Assembly (NCBI RefSeq): GCF_000312545.1
Contig: NZ_HE997540.1
Coordinates: 813,703 to 877,702 of the forward strand
Length of the DNA stretch: 64,000 bases
Reading direction: 5' to 3'
From: Bartonella senegalensis OS02
GTDB taxonomy: Bacteria; Pseudomonadota; Alphaproteobacteria; Rhizobiales; Rhizobiaceae
Made by a program: the position numbers and the translations under genes. The notes beneath the pieces were generated by a model. The model saw only the letters and a list, made by a program, of their open reading frames with translations. It did not search any database and was not told where the DNA came from. Of the stretch, positions 40,798-50,153 are shown piece after piece; within the stretch, counting starts at the first letter, position 1; each line of letters begins with the position of its first letter.

Positions 40798-40836
40798 AAC
40801 GCCTTTCAATAAAAGGATTGGAGTAGGCGTTTTTTG
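40798..40836 (+). terminator. Rho-independent terminator
   Basis: AACGCCT pairs with AGGCGTT across a 20-base loop region, followed by TTTTT. It lies 110 bases after the integrase remnant, perhaps a relic of its transcription unit. Confidence 0.6.
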
Positions 40837-41088
40837 TTCTTACACATATCTGAGAGATTTTTCTTAATAAACTGTCATTTTTTTGCCAATCCCTACATTT
40901 TATTAATGAAAACTTCTCTTGAGTTAAGAGACTTGTTTTTTACAAAGGGAATGTTCCCATTACTCTCATTTTTCTTAATTCAAGTGTACAAAAGTTCATG
41001 ATGCTTTTTCATGAAAAATGCACCTTTTGAAGTGAAAATACTTAGCATCTCATTTTAAGATGTGAAGAGCATTTTCTTTATGGTGTTT

Positions 41089-41874
41089 TCAGCTTTTTTG
41101 CCGTAGCAGAAAAAAAGAAGCTCCTAGAATACCAGCAGCTAAGATAAACCATGTGAGAGCGTAGACAAGGTGATTATTGCGGAAATGTACAATGGTGAGA
41201 CCAGCAATGGGAAGTTTTTCCTTTGGGGCTGTTTTTTTGCCGGCGTCAATAAAATAAGGAGCAACGGACGACAGCCCAAGTTTTTGGGCCATAGCGGGGA
41301 GATCACGTGTGTACCATAAATTCTTGTCAGGATTATTTTTGCGTGGAAAAAAACCATTTTTTTCACTCATGCGTAACAAACCGATGATTGTGGTTTGTTG
41401 TGTATCTGCGGTAAAATCCGTATGAATTACAGTGTCCGTTTGTGATTGTTCTGAGTTTTGAAAGTCATGGCGTGCATCCATGGGGATAAAACCACGATTC
41501 ACAAAGGTCAGTGTGTTGTCAGCTGTTTGTAAAGGGGTCAAAACCCAATAGCCGCTGGTCTCTTGAGCAACAGCAGTGACCAAAATATTTTTATCTCTCA
41601 AAAATTTTCCAGTGATCACGACAGGTCGATACTCATCTTTTTCAAAAGTAACATGTGCCCATTGATTCTGGACAGGGGCTTTGATGGGAGGCAAATGAAC
41701 ACGTTGATTAGCACTGGTAATAAGATTTGTTTTCCAGTTTAATCGTTGTACTTGCCATACACCTAATGCACTAAAGAGAAGAAAAAAACACGTACATAAT
41801 ATGCCGAACAAAAGAGAAGAAAAACCGATGTGTTTTTGTTGAAGCTCTGTCATGGGGGGATCTGTTTTGCTCAT
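41089..41874 (-). CDS. SURF1 family protein (cytochrome oxidase assembly)
   Basis: 261 residues. Two membrane helices flank a periplasmic domain: the first (about 20-42) ends with the family signature LGVWQVQRLNWK; the second is at the C-terminus (VYALTWFILAAG). In between are RPVVITGKFL, GYWVLTPLQ, VNRGFIP and the LGLSSVAPYFIDAG segment. SURF1 helps place heme a into cytochrome oxidase subunit I. It usually follows the ctaC-E genes; here it stands alone. A second possible start (MTELQQ) is seven codons downstream. Confidence 0.9.
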   Translation of the reverse strand: MSKTDPPMTELQQKHIGFSSLLFGILCTCFFLLFSALGVWQVQRLNWKTNLITSANQRVHLPPIKAPVQNQWAHVTFEKDEYRPVVITGKFLRDKNILVTAVAQETSGYWVLTPLQTADNTLTFVNRGFIPMDARHDFQNSEQSQTDTVIHTDFTADTQQTTIIGLLRMSEKNGFFPRKNNPDKNLWYTRDLPAMAQKLGLSSVAPYFIDAGKKTAPKEKLPIAGLTIVHFRNNHLVYALTWFILAAGILGASFFLLRQKS

Positions 41875-42012
41875 GATTAACGCTTCCTTTTACGCTCGTG
41901 AAGATTCTTTTAACACGGTACATGTTAAAAGAAAACATTTTGTCCGTTTTTTAATTGAGAAGAGAGGGGAGAATGAGTCTATAATAGAGATGCAAAAGGC
42001 TTTATAAAAGAC

Positions 42013-42041
42013 TTGACCTTTTGTTGTTAACACCCTATTAG
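42013..42041 (+). promoter_or_regulatory. rpmB: Probable sigma70-type promoter for rpmB
   Basis: TTGACC and TATTAG separated by 17 bases, 114 bases before the rpmB start. A second possible box TATAAT lies just before at about 41981. Confidence 0.5.
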
Positions 42042-42154
42042 AAACACAAATTCCCAATCTTGCCGTTGAAGGGAAATTCGTGCCTGTGGTGCATTTATTC
42101 TCTTTTTCCAGTGTTGGGATTTGAAAGTTTTTTAGAGTTTATAAGGTGAAGTTT

Positions 42155-42448
42155 ATGTCTCGTGCCTGCGAATTGACAGGGAAAGCAGTCCAGTATGGCA
42201 ATAATGTTAGCCATGCGAATAATAAAACCCGTCGTCGTTTTTTACCAAATCTTTGCAATGTGACATTGATTTCCGAAGTGTTGCAGCAGAGTTATCGTTT
42301 GCGCGTTTCGGCAAGTGCTTTGCGTTCTGTTGAGCATCGCGGTGGTCTTGATGGGTTTTTGGTCAAAGCGGATGATAAAGAATTATCACAACGGGCTCGT
42401 TTGTTAAAACGCCAGATTGTTAAGAAAAAAGCTGAACAAGCGGCGTAA
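42155..42448 (+). CDS. rpmB: 50S ribosomal protein L28
   Basis: 97 residues from ATG 42155 ([10 protein letters not shown]), with AAGGTGAAG upstream; the longer frame by three codons is unlikely. The alphaproteobacterial L28 form shows [22 protein letters not shown] and the C-terminal Lys/Ala-rich extension. It has its own promoter. The next gene begins 118 bases later. Confidence 0.95.
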   Translation: MSRACELTGKAVQYGNNVSHANNKTRRRFLPNLCNVTLISEVLQQSYRLRVSASALRSVEHRGGLDGFLVKADDKELSQRARLLKRQIVKKKAEQAA

Positions 42449-42566
42449 TCGCCTTTGTTTATCGGCGGGGTCTGGGGGTTATGCTTTCCTTATAGAAGCC
42501 ATATTTTTTGGTCTTTTTGCTGTTTGATCACTGTATTTAGGTCATTCCATACCGTTAGGTTAAAAA

Positions 42567-43238
42567 ATGTTTTCAGTCCGTGCTTCTTTATTGGCACAGA
42601 AAAAAAATAAATATATTGCTTTTGCTAGTCTTGCGATGGGTTTTGCTGTGACCATTTCCAATGTTTTGGTTCAGTATCCTGTCTACTGGTTTGGCTTGAA
42701 TGATCTTTTGACTTATGGCGCTTTTACCTATCCCATTGCTTTTCTGATCAACGACTTAACCAATCGTTTTTATGGTCCGGCTGCTGCACGCTATGTGGTT
42801 TATGCTGGTTTCTTTTCTGGTTTTTTTGTTTCTTGGGTATTAGCTACTCCACGCCTTGCGATTGCTTCTAGTTCAGCATTCTTATTTGGACAACTTCTCG
42901 ATATCTTAGTTTTTAGTCCTTTGCGACGTAAAGCATGGTGGAAAGCGCCTTTAGCCGCAGGCTTGGTCGGTTCAGCTTTGGATACTGTTCTATTTTTTGC
43001 AATCGCTTTTTCTAGCTCTTTTGCCTTTATTGATCAGATGACAGGTTATGCGAATAGTTCAATCGTAGAAAGCAGTGTTTTCTTGGGGGTTGAGTTGCCG
43101 GTTTGGTTTTCACTTACTTTTGGTGATTTTACGATAAAAATTATCATGAGTTTTTTAATGCTAATTCCTTATGGAACAATTCTTAGTAATTTTAATCTCC
43201 CTCTTTATCAAAGTTATTCAAAAAACACTTCACTTTGA
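42567..43238 (+). CDS. yhhQ: Queuosine precursor transporter (YhhQ/VUT family)
   Basis: 223 residues with about six membrane helices. Family landmarks are NVLVQYPVYWFG, FTYPIAFLINDLTNRFYG (the conserved D-x-x-x-x-x-YG motif) and GSALDTVLFFAIAF. YhhQ imports preQ0/preQ1 for queuosine in tRNA wobble positions. No preQ1 riboswitch is recognisable in the 118-base spacer before it. The gene is followed by 2.6 kb of debris. Confidence 0.87.
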   Translation: MFSVRASLLAQKKNKYIAFASLAMGFAVTISNVLVQYPVYWFGLNDLLTYGAFTYPIAFLINDLTNRFYGPAAARYVVYAGFFSGFFVSWVLATPRLAIASSSAFLFGQLLDILVFSPLRRKAWWKAPLAAGLVGSALDTVLFFAIAFSSSFAFIDQMTGYANSSIVESSVFLGVELPVWFSLTFGDFTIKIIMSFLMLIPYGTILSNFNLPLYQSYSKNTSL

Positions 43239-43614
43239 CTTGTGACAATAACAAATAGAAATTTTGTCCTGTTGTTTTTTTGAAAGTAAACTGCATCTTC
43301 TGTTTGTAAGGGTAGTGTTTTAGAATCATCTCTTGAAGAGATATTATCGTATAAATCTCTCGTATTTTGCTCTGGTTTTAAGCTTTTGAATTTTAGTAGA
43401 TTCTCATTTTCTAGAGATTTATGCTTATACGCATCGTAGACAATACAATTCTTTCTCATGTGATTATTTTTTTGGATGATGGAAATCATAAAGAATACTC
43501 TCCAAATAATTCTTATCCAGTGCAGAAAAGCTTTTAAAAAACTTTTTAGAAGAAGTCATAAAGAGAGAAAAGAACTAATGGTGATTTTAGTCATTTCCGA
43601 TGATCAGGAAAAGG

Positions 43615-43935
43615 TCAATATATTGACTTCTAAAGATTCTTTATTGTTTTGCAATTTGAATGAGAATCGCGCTTATCGTAAGCCTCTCTTATTTTTAATC
43701 TGTTTACGCTATCAATAAAATCATTCGCTTGTCTATTATATCTGAGATATGTGTGTAGATAAAAACTGTTTCTAAAAGCTGGAAAACATCTCTTCTGAAC
43801 CGTCTTCAGTGCTAAGAGCTGGTACATTGAAAGCTGAAAAAGGCAATGCTGCTGTTGGTTTTTTCCTGCATAAGTGGACAAGGGTTTATAAAGCAGGTGA
43901 AGGGTGTGGGGGCATCGTCTTGAAACGACTAAAAT
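43615..43935 (+). pseudogene. Degenerate integrase leader and N-terminus
   Basis: Reads, in order, ATATTGACTTCTAAAGATT, CAATTTGAATGAGAATCGCG, TATCGTAAGCCTCTCTTATTT, then ACCGTCTTCAGTGCTAAGAGCTGGT and CTTTTTTCCTGCATAAGTGG, matching the leader and the KCQGLVQHV / CGLLLHK part of the integrase at 13.3 kb in reverse complement. No open frame remains. Confidence 0.6.
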
Positions 43936-43974
43936 GGGTGCTCTGTTTATGACACTGCTTATGAAAAGGCTACT

Positions 43975-44260
43975 CCTTAAGAGAGGGATGTATGAAGGAG
44001 CACGCCGGCACCATCATATTGCCAGCCCTCAAGGTTGCGAAAGCTCTTGGCACTGAAGACGGTTCATGAGGTGTATTTAGTCCTTTCTTGTACAGTTTTA
44101 CCCATAGGCTAGCTCCGCTTGTGGTGTGCAAGCAAGTGATTTTGATTGATTCAACATACACAGATTTAAAATGAGAGATGCTTACGATATTCGCGGTTCT
44201 CATTCAATATGAATAACGCTATATTATCTATATAGATCAATGTGTTGTATGAAGAAGCAG
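43975..44260 (-). pseudogene. Degenerate integrase leader and N-terminus
   Basis: Minus-strand copy whose leader (44140-44260) is nearly identical to that at 13.4-13.56 kb: TGATTTTGATTGATTCAACA, TACACAGATTT(A/G)AAATGAGAG, TTCGCGGTTCTCAT. Its coding part has GGCACCATCATATT and CTTGAGGGCTGGCAATATG. It faces the plus-strand copy at 43615-43935 tail to tail, 40 bases apart. Confidence 0.65.
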
Positions 44261-44479
44261 CAAGACGAGAGAATTTGTATCTTCATCTTGGTGTGAAACA
44301 AATCTCCGCAGATAGCTGGAGAGATAAGCAAAGAGTGCTAGAGTTTGTTTTAAAAGCCCTGAAAATGTGACTACAACTTTTGGGCGAGCGGTTAACAAAA
44401 TCTGCTCATTGGGCAAGTCAATAAAATTGGCAAGGGCACCTTTAGCTTTTTTATGAAACCCGTGTCCAAAATATTTTTG

Positions 44480-44745
44480 GCAAGTTAATACCCTCATACT
44501 CTTTGCCAGTCCCTAATCTTATTAAAGATCTTGGCATTGGAGATGATTCATAAGCGATATTTTAATCCTTTTTTACTCATTTTTCCAATATGCCAGCCCT
44601 GCTTTTGATGTGCAAGCAGATGATTTTGATTGATTGGCTATGAGAGGCTTTGTGATGAGAAAATCTCACGATATTTAGGATTTTTATTCAAGCTGCAAAA
44701 TGATGAATAATCTTTATAAAACAATATATTGTGTACTGGGTGATG
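44480..44745 (-). pseudogene. Degenerate integrase leader and N-terminus
   Basis: Minus-strand copy: CCCTCATACTCTTTGCCAG matches the KEYDG region of the 13.3-kb integrase (CATCATACTCTTTGCC), followed by GATTCATAAG, TTTTAATCCTTTTTTAC, GATGTGCAAGCAGATGATTTT and AATAATCTTTATAAAACAATAT. The coding part breaks off after KEYEG into unrelated sequence. Confidence 0.6.
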
Positions 44746-45485
44746 ATATTTGATATGTTTTTTCATGCTCAGTTAACATTATATGAGTGCAACGTGGTGT
44801 GGTTAAAACATTCCGGTGATCCCATATATGTGTAATGGTCATAAATTTCACTGATGCCTAAACGGATGATGCACTATTTGTTTTTTGCTAGGTTATAGGT
44901 GTAATAACTGTCCGATATAACAGACAATAGAGTAGGTGCAAGTTATTTTATAGGCTCTGTAAATATATATGATGGGATTTATGAGGTGTTTTTGAGGCAA
45001 CGGACTAGATTTTTTAGAACCCAATACTCGCAAAAAGCTTGCTTTAAATAAGAAAAATGTTTGCAAATGGAAAACGTGGCAAAATCTCTTGAGTTTGTTA
45101 AATGGATGCTTGCAAATTATGAACTGGGTATAAATAGACCAACAGTATTTCTCATAACTGCCGATCACGCGACTTATGATATAAGATTTGCGCTGGCTTC
45201 TCATTGGTGATGGTGAGAGGTTTCAAAATATAGCGAAAGCTGGAAAAGGCAAAAATGGTGGGTTTTAAAGCGTATATCATTTCTTCTTAACGGATGAAAA
45301 GTTTGGTTCTGTAGCTTATAAAACCTATCGTAATGCAAAAATAATCCTTTTGAAAATACAGTGGAGCTCGCGACGAAACTCTATAGAAAGTTGCAAGAGA
45401 GTTTCTTCAAAACATCAATGACAGAAAAGAAGTCGAGGTGATTTTTTTCTTTTTCAAAATTCATTTTCAAGTATCACACTAAGGC

Positions 45486-45522
45486 TAAAAAAGTTAATCT
45501 CATAACTCCACGAGATTTAACT
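45486..45522 (-). terminator. Rho-independent terminator downstream of cobT
   Basis: On the minus strand GTTAAATCTC pairs with GAGATTAAC (one bulged base) around a ten-base loop and is followed by TTTTTT. It lies about 320 bases after the cobT stop, leaving room for a short gene or a long 3' UTR. Confidence 0.65.
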
Positions 45523-45621
45523 TTACTATTTTCTCAAATAAAAAATGAAGGGGCGTATCTTTTTTATTTTTTTGTCATTTGTGGCTGATTTTTTAGCAAA
45601 TTAAACTCTTTGTTTCCTTTT

Positions 45622-45759
45622 TTAAAAGGCGGGTTTTGGGATTTTTACAGACTTGTTTAAAACTTTCAAAGATCTTCCAAAGTCTTCTCTCATTTTGACC
45701 ACCAAATCCTTATTTTTGCGATTTCTAGGTGTGAGAATCTGTTTTGGCGAAATTTTCAT
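45622..45759 (-). CDS. Possible 45-residue basic protein downstream of cobT
   Basis: An open frame from ATG 45759 (MKISPKQILTPRNRKNKD) to TAA at 45622, rich in Lys and Arg, between the cobT stop and the minus-strand terminator. No ribosome-binding site is evident and I recognise no family. Its place inside the transcript is the only support. Confidence 0.25.
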   Translation of the reverse strand: MKISPKQILTPRNRKNKDLVVKMREDFGRSLKVLNKSVKIPKPAF

Positions 45760-45843
45760 TTAATGGTAGAAAATATCCATAAAAACAATAAATTATCACT
45801 TTTTGCCTCACTTACCTCTTTCTATTTTTTATAAAACTTGCTG

Positions 45844-47751
45844 TCAGACGACAAGTCTTTTATGAGGATAGGGTTTTTTATCGCTAAAAAGCATTTCTAA
45901 TTGTTGTGTTATGGCGCCAGCAAGTTCTTCGGCATTCATAATTGTTACAGCGCGTTGATAATAGCGTGTAACATCATGACCAATGCCAATGGCAATAAGT
46001 TCTATGGGTGAATGTGTTTGAATTTCCTCAATTACTGCCCGTAAATGCTTTTCCAGATAATTGCTGGAATTCACCGAGAGTGTTGAATCATCAACAGGCG
46101 CTCCATCAGAAATGACCATGAGAATACGACGTTGTTCACGCCGTAATAAAAGGCGTTGATGTGCCCAAATCAATGCTTCACCATCAATATTTTCTTTCAG
46201 CAACCCTTCTTGCATCATGAGACCTAAATTGCGTCGTGCCCGACGCCATGGGGTATCAGCACTTTTATAGATGATATGACACAAATCATTAAGGCGACCA
46301 GGATGATGGGGTTTGTTTTGGTTGAGCCACTGTTCGCGGGATCTTCCTCCTTTCCAATTCTTGGTGGTAAAGCCTAAAATTTCAACTTTAACACCACAAC
46401 GTTCAAGAGTTTGTGCCAGAATATCCGCACAACTTGCCGCAACCGTAATGGGGCGTCCTCGCATTGATCCGGAATTATCAATAAGCAATGAAACAACAGT
46501 GTCGCGAAAGTGGGTATTGCTTTCCATTTTGAAAGAGAGCGCTTGCATGGGGTCAATGATAAGGCGGGGAAGCTTTGCTGTATCGAGATATCCTTCTTCA
46601 AGGTCAAAATTCCAATTGCGATTTTGTTGTGCCATAAGACGGCGCTGTAAGCGATTTGCTAAGCGCCCAACAATGTTTTGGAGATGATTAATGTGCTTAT
46701 CAAGGCAATGACGCAAATGGTCCAATTCTTCTTCAGAACAAAAATCTTTTGCTTCTAAAACTTCGTCAAATTGGCGAGTGAAAACTTTGTAATCAGCAAG
46801 CCTTTCCATTTGTTCTGCAACGGCGAAAAGGCGCTTGGATTGGTTCGATTTTTCTTGCCAACCGCTTCTTTCTTGCTCTTCTTCAGCTTGGTCATTGTCA
46901 TTTGACCGTGTTGCTTGCGTTTTCCCTTGGTCTCGTGTATCACTTTCGTGTTCAGTTTCTACTTCTTCTTCATTTTGGGCACGTTTCTCGTTTTTGTTTT
47001 CTTGTTCCGTTTGGTTGTGTGGTTCACACTGGTTTTTTGATTTTTCATTGTTTCCAGTTTCAGATGTTTCTTCCAGTTGAACTGCCATTTTGAGTGCAAC
47101 AAGCATTTGACGAACAATATGCGCAAAAGCATGTTGGTTGTGAATATGGTATGCGAGTTCATTCAGTTCTGATGCGGCTTTTTGTTCGATTTCTTGACGC
47201 CACAATTCTAATACAGGTCCAGCTTCTTTTGGAGGAGGGCGTTCGGTTATCTTTTCACGCAATAAAAGAGCAATCGCTTCTTGGATGGGCGCTTCACTTT
47301 GGGTACTTATCTTTTGATAATGGGCTCTTTGATATTTATCAGCTAGCATTTTATCAAGATTTTGTGCAATTCCCTCCATACTTAAAGTGCCAATTGCTTC
47401 AACCCGTGTTTGCTCGAGAGCATCAAAAACAGCACGTGCTTCTGATTCGAGTGGTGCGAATTGTGCGTGAATACGCTTATCATGCCATGCTGTGCGTAGA
47501 GCCATCGAATCCCCTAGTCCACGGGTGATGGTTATCTCTTTCTTTGTTGCATGTTGCGCTAATTCCGGTAAACGCGCATAATTTTCATGCAAAGATGGCT
47601 TGTGGTGACTAAAAGAAACTTCAAGGTTGTGCGTGCCTGCAATTGCTCGAATACAGCTGGAAATAGCTTTTTTAAAAGCTTCCACATCAAGGGTGCTGGT
47701 AGGAGAGTCCTTTGTCAGATTTTGGCTGTTATTGTCAGTATCGGTAGCCAT
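45844..47751 (-). CDS. cobT: Cobaltochelatase subunit CobT
   Basis: 635 residues, typical of CobT. The N-terminal part ([24 protein letters not shown]) is followed by a very acidic Glu/Gln/Asn-rich linker (about 230-310) and a C-terminal VWA domain with the MIDAS motif [10 protein letters not shown]. CobT is the chaperone-like subunit of aerobic CobNST cobalt chelatase. The gene overlaps no neighbour; cobS precedes it by 14 bases in the same operon. No CobN or other cobalamin gene is in the window, and Bartonella is not known to make cobalamin, so another client may exist. Confidence 0.93.
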   Translation of the reverse strand: MATDTDNNSQNLTKDSPTSTLDVEAFKKAISSCIRAIAGTHNLEVSFSHHKPSLHENYARLPELAQHATKKEITITRGLGDSMALRTAWHDKRIHAQFAPLESEARAVFDALEQTRVEAIGTLSMEGIAQNLDKMLADKYQRAHYQKISTQSEAPIQEAIALLLREKITERPPPKEAGPVLELWRQEIEQKAASELNELAYHIHNQHAFAHIVRQMLVALKMAVQLEETSETGNNEKSKNQCEPHNQTEQENKNEKRAQNEEEVETEHESDTRDQGKTQATRSNDNDQAEEEQERSGWQEKSNQSKRLFAVAEQMERLADYKVFTRQFDEVLEAKDFCSEEELDHLRHCLDKHINHLQNIVGRLANRLQRRLMAQQNRNWNFDLEEGYLDTAKLPRLIIDPMQALSFKMESNTHFRDTVVSLLIDNSGSMRGRPITVAASCADILAQTLERCGVKVEILGFTTKNWKGGRSREQWLNQNKPHHPGRLNDLCHIIYKSADTPWRRARRNLGLMMQEGLLKENIDGEALIWAHQRLLLRREQRRILMVISDGAPVDDSTLSVNSSNYLEKHLRAVIEEIQTHSPIELIAIGIGHDVTRYYQRAVTIMNAEELAGAITQQLEMLFSDKKPYPHKRLVV

Positions 47752-47765
47752 GATTGATCTATCCC

Positions 47766-48755
47766 TTAAGGCAAGATGCTCTGAATCAGAGATTCTGGAA
47801 GCTCTTGTCCAAAGGCACGTTGATAAAATTCTGCGACCGTGGCACGTTCGAGTTCATCACATTTATTAAGAAAAGTTAAGCGGAAGGCAAATCCAATATT
47901 TTGAAAAATTGTTGTATTTTCTGCCCAAGTAATCACAGTACGTGGGCTCATGACCGTTGAAAGATCTCCATTGATAAAAGATTTCCGGACCATATCAGCA
48001 ACATGCACCATTTGTGAAATTGTCTTTTTGCCCTCAACCGTTTGAAAAGATTTGACCTTGGAACAAATGATATCAACTTCTTTATCGTGGGGTAAATAGT
48101 TTAAAATCGTCACAATAGACCAGCGGTCCATTTGCGCCTGATTGATTTGCTGCGTACCATGATAAAGCCCTGTTGTATCACCAAGACCAATGGTATTGGC
48201 CGTTGCAAAAAGACGAAATGCTGGATGAGGGGAAATAACACGATTTTGATCAAGCAAGCTCAATCGTCCACAGGCTTCAAGAACGCGTTGGATGACAAAC
48301 ATAACATCTGGACGACCTGCATCATATTCATCGAAAACAAGAGCAATATTATTTTGATAAGCCCATGGCAAAATGCCTTCTTTAAATTCAGTGATTTGCA
48401 AACCATCTTGCAAAACAATGGCGTCTTTTCCCACCAAATCAATACGGCTAACATGACTATCGAGGTTAATTCGGATACAGGGCCAGTTTAGGCGTGCTGC
48501 AACTTGTTCAATATGCGTTGATTTCCCTGTGCCATGATAACCAGAAACCATAACACGGCGGTTGAAGGCAAAACCTGCTAAAATTGCTAAAGTCGTTTGC
48601 GGATCAAAAAGATAATGAGCATCTAAATCAGGAACATGGGGGCTTTTTGTGCTAAAAGCAGGGACTTTCATATCTGTATCAATATGAAACAGATCGCGAG
48701 CGCAGACTGTGAGATCTGGCACATTTTCAGCTATAAGTTTTGTTTTTGTCATCAT
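47766..48755 (-). CDS. cobS: Cobaltochelatase AAA+ subunit CobS
   Basis: 329 residues. An AAA+ ATPase of the MoxR/CobS group with Walker [10 protein letters not shown], Walker [14 protein letters not shown], sensor [10 protein letters not shown] and the arginine-finger region MDRWSIV. CobS forms the ATPase ring that drives cobalt insertion with CobT. The gene is followed at once by cobT. Two ATG codons in a row begin it. It sits next to dnaJ and bolA, an arrangement common in Rhizobiales. Confidence 0.94.
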   Translation of the reverse strand: MMTKTKLIAENVPDLTVCARDLFHIDTDMKVPAFSTKSPHVPDLDAHYLFDPQTTLAILAGFAFNRRVMVSGYHGTGKSTHIEQVAARLNWPCIRINLDSHVSRIDLVGKDAIVLQDGLQITEFKEGILPWAYQNNIALVFDEYDAGRPDVMFVIQRVLEACGRLSLLDQNRVISPHPAFRLFATANTIGLGDTTGLYHGTQQINQAQMDRWSIVTILNYLPHDKEVDIICSKVKSFQTVEGKKTISQMVHVADMVRKSFINGDLSTVMSPRTVITWAENTTIFQNIGFAFRLTFLNKCDELERATVAEFYQRAFGQELPESLIQSILP

Positions 48756-48920
48756 TTTTCTGGAAGGGAAAGGGTGCTCTTTTTTTTCGTTGGTTTAAAA
48801 ACGATACAAGAGTTAAAGCACTTATGCAATGCCCTATAATAGATAAAAGAAGTCCTTTATATTTTATCATATTTTGTGAAAACGATGATGGTTTGAACGA
48901 AAGTGGAGTTGTGGGGGCAC

Positions 48921-49062
48921 ACATCTTTTAGCGCAAACTCGATTTTTGAAGCAAATTATTAGCTGTGAAAATATCACAGAACTAATGTTTTGAAGACCGT
49001 TGCTATCAATGAGAGCGAGAATAGTGTTTTTTAACGGCTCTTTGATATTTTGTTATCAGAAT
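48921..49062 (-). repeat. Decayed direct copy of the dnaJ-like gene 3' end
   Basis: On the minus strand it reads KYQRAVKKHYS, then QRSS, then DIFTANNLLQKSSLR with stops between, against KYKELVKKHHPDS...NRSS...DVLNAYNLLKKSGLC at the end of the gene at 49112. The copy lies directly downstream of that gene and covers its last 40 codons or so. Several stops make it dead. Confidence 0.8.
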
Positions 49063-49111
49063 ACACTCTCTTGCTCTTAAAGGGCAAGCAGGATTATTAA
49101 GATGTACGTTT

Positions 49112-49732
49112 TTAGCACAAACCAGATTTTTTGAGTAAATTATAGGCGTTTAGAACATCACGAAAACGCTCTTCTGAAGAACGGTTGCCTCCATTGGAAT
49201 CAGGATGGTGTTTTTTTACCAGCTCTTTGTATTTTGCTTTAATATCTTCAGCAGAAGCATTTGCTTGTAACCCTAATGTCTCAAAAGCTTTAGCTTCTAA
49301 GGGTTTTAATTTTCGTGAAAAACGATTGGTTGAATGACGCTCGGTAAATAGTGTGAAGGGATCGCGCAGACGATTTTGATAGGCTGCTGTACCAGAGCGA
49401 ATTTGTGCATAATTTGCAGATGTTTTTTTCGACGTTCCATTGCTAAAATCGGTAGGCCATGTAGGCCGATGTCCTGTAAGGGCATCCTTTTGAAATTTTG
49501 CAATATCTTTATCACTAAGGCCAGAGAAGTAATTAAAATTTTTATTATAAGCACGCACATGATCAATACAAAAATGTAAATACTGGCCTTCGTGATTTCG
49601 GCCCGCTGGTGCTTTATGGGAGGCTGCTTTTTCACATCCTTCCCATTGGCATTTCTGCGCTTCTTCCTCAGCCTTTTGTTTTTTATTGGAGCTGATTCGA
49701 ATAGAGTCGAATAATTTAGATGTTATCGTCAT
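49112..49732 (-). CDS. J-domain protein (DnaJ-like, C-terminal J domain)
   Basis: 206 residues. An N-terminal zinc-finger-like segment (CQWEGCEKAASHKAPAGRN, HFCIDHVRAYN) precedes a C-terminal J domain (about 150-206) with LGLQANASAEDIKAKYKEL and HPDSNGG. This layout, conserved in Rhizobiales next to cobS and bolA, is not the general DnaJ chaperone, which lacks the N-terminal part. It would recruit an Hsp70 to an unknown client. A dead copy of its 3' end lies just downstream. Confidence 0.88.
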   Translation of the reverse strand: MTITSKLFDSIRISSNKKQKAEEEAQKCQWEGCEKAASHKAPAGRNHEGQYLHFCIDHVRAYNKNFNYFSGLSDKDIAKFQKDALTGHRPTWPTDFSNGTSKKTSANYAQIRSGTAAYQNRLRDPFTLFTERHSTNRFSRKLKPLEAKAFETLGLQANASAEDIKAKYKELVKKHHPDSNGGNRSSEERFRDVLNAYNLLKKSGLC

Positions 49733-49850
49733 ATCTTTGGTTTATGCAAAATCAATTGATTTGACAAGAATTGACTTTTTAAAAATTTATTTTCACACTT
49801 ATTTGGTTATAAAACAAGGCGTATTGCATTCATTTTGTGAAGGAACAAAA

Positions 49851-50129
49851 ATGTCTACGGCGATTCAAACAACAATTAGCAAAAAGCTTCAGGATGCCTT
49901 TTGCCCGCAAAAGCTTGAGGTGATTAACGAGAGTCATCTTCATGCGGGGCATCCTCATCATGAACATGCTTTTGATGGGAAGGGAGAAACACATTTCCGG
50001 GTGAAAATTTTGTCTGCTGCTTTTTCGGGCATGACGCGGGTAGAAATACATCGTGCGATTTATAAAGTTTTACAGAAAGAGTTAGCAACATGTGTTCATG
50101 CTTTGGCGCTTGAAGTTCAATCTGTTTAA
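49851..50129 (+). CDS. bolA: BolA family protein
   Basis: 92 residues from ATG 49851 with GAAGGAAC upstream. The BolA fold is visible: KLQDAFCPQKLEVINESHLHAGH, with the metal-related His, then THFRVKILSAAFSGMTRVEIHRAIYKVL and the C-terminal HALALEV. BolA proteins work with monothiol glutaredoxins in Fe-S handling or act as regulators. It is divergent from the J-domain gene, as in other Rhizobiales, and convergent with xerC. Confidence 0.93.
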   Translation: MSTAIQTTISKKLQDAFCPQKLEVINESHLHAGHPHHEHAFDGKGETHFRVKILSAAFSGMTRVEIHRAIYKVLQKELATCVHALALEVQSV

Positions 50130-50153
50130 TGTATCTTTTATTTATAAAGTCTT

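Larger units (their letters stand above)
39354..41088. other. 1.7-kb gap with integrase remnant and a terminator
   Basis: No intact gene. It contains short duplications (TTTGATTTGAAA at about 39780-39803, GAGAAAAGG at 39657-39680, CTTTTGGCAG at 39907-39936), an integrase remnant at 40300-40684, and a terminator at 40798-40836. An 81-codon minus-strand frame at 39964-40209 has no recognised family and no clear start. Confidence 0.5.
43239..45843. other. 2.6-kb non-coding stretch with three integrase remnants
   Basis: No intact known gene. It holds a plus-strand integrase copy (43615-43935) facing a minus-strand copy (43975-44260), another minus-strand copy (44480-44745), an 86-codon minus-strand frame of unknown kind (44237-44497), a 47-residue plus-strand frame at 45067-45210 (begins MENVAKSLEFVKW) without homology I recognise, and a possible short gene and terminator near the cobT end, listed separately. 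Confidence 0.5.

Noticed and set aside
42449..42566. Possible preQ1 riboswitch before the queuosine-precursor transporter
   Set aside because: No conserved preQ1 aptamer elements could be found in the 118-base spacer.
44237..44497. 86-codon minus-strand frame between integrase copies
   Set aside because: It begins inside a degenerate integrase copy and has no own start region; likely a chance open frame or an unrecognisable relic.
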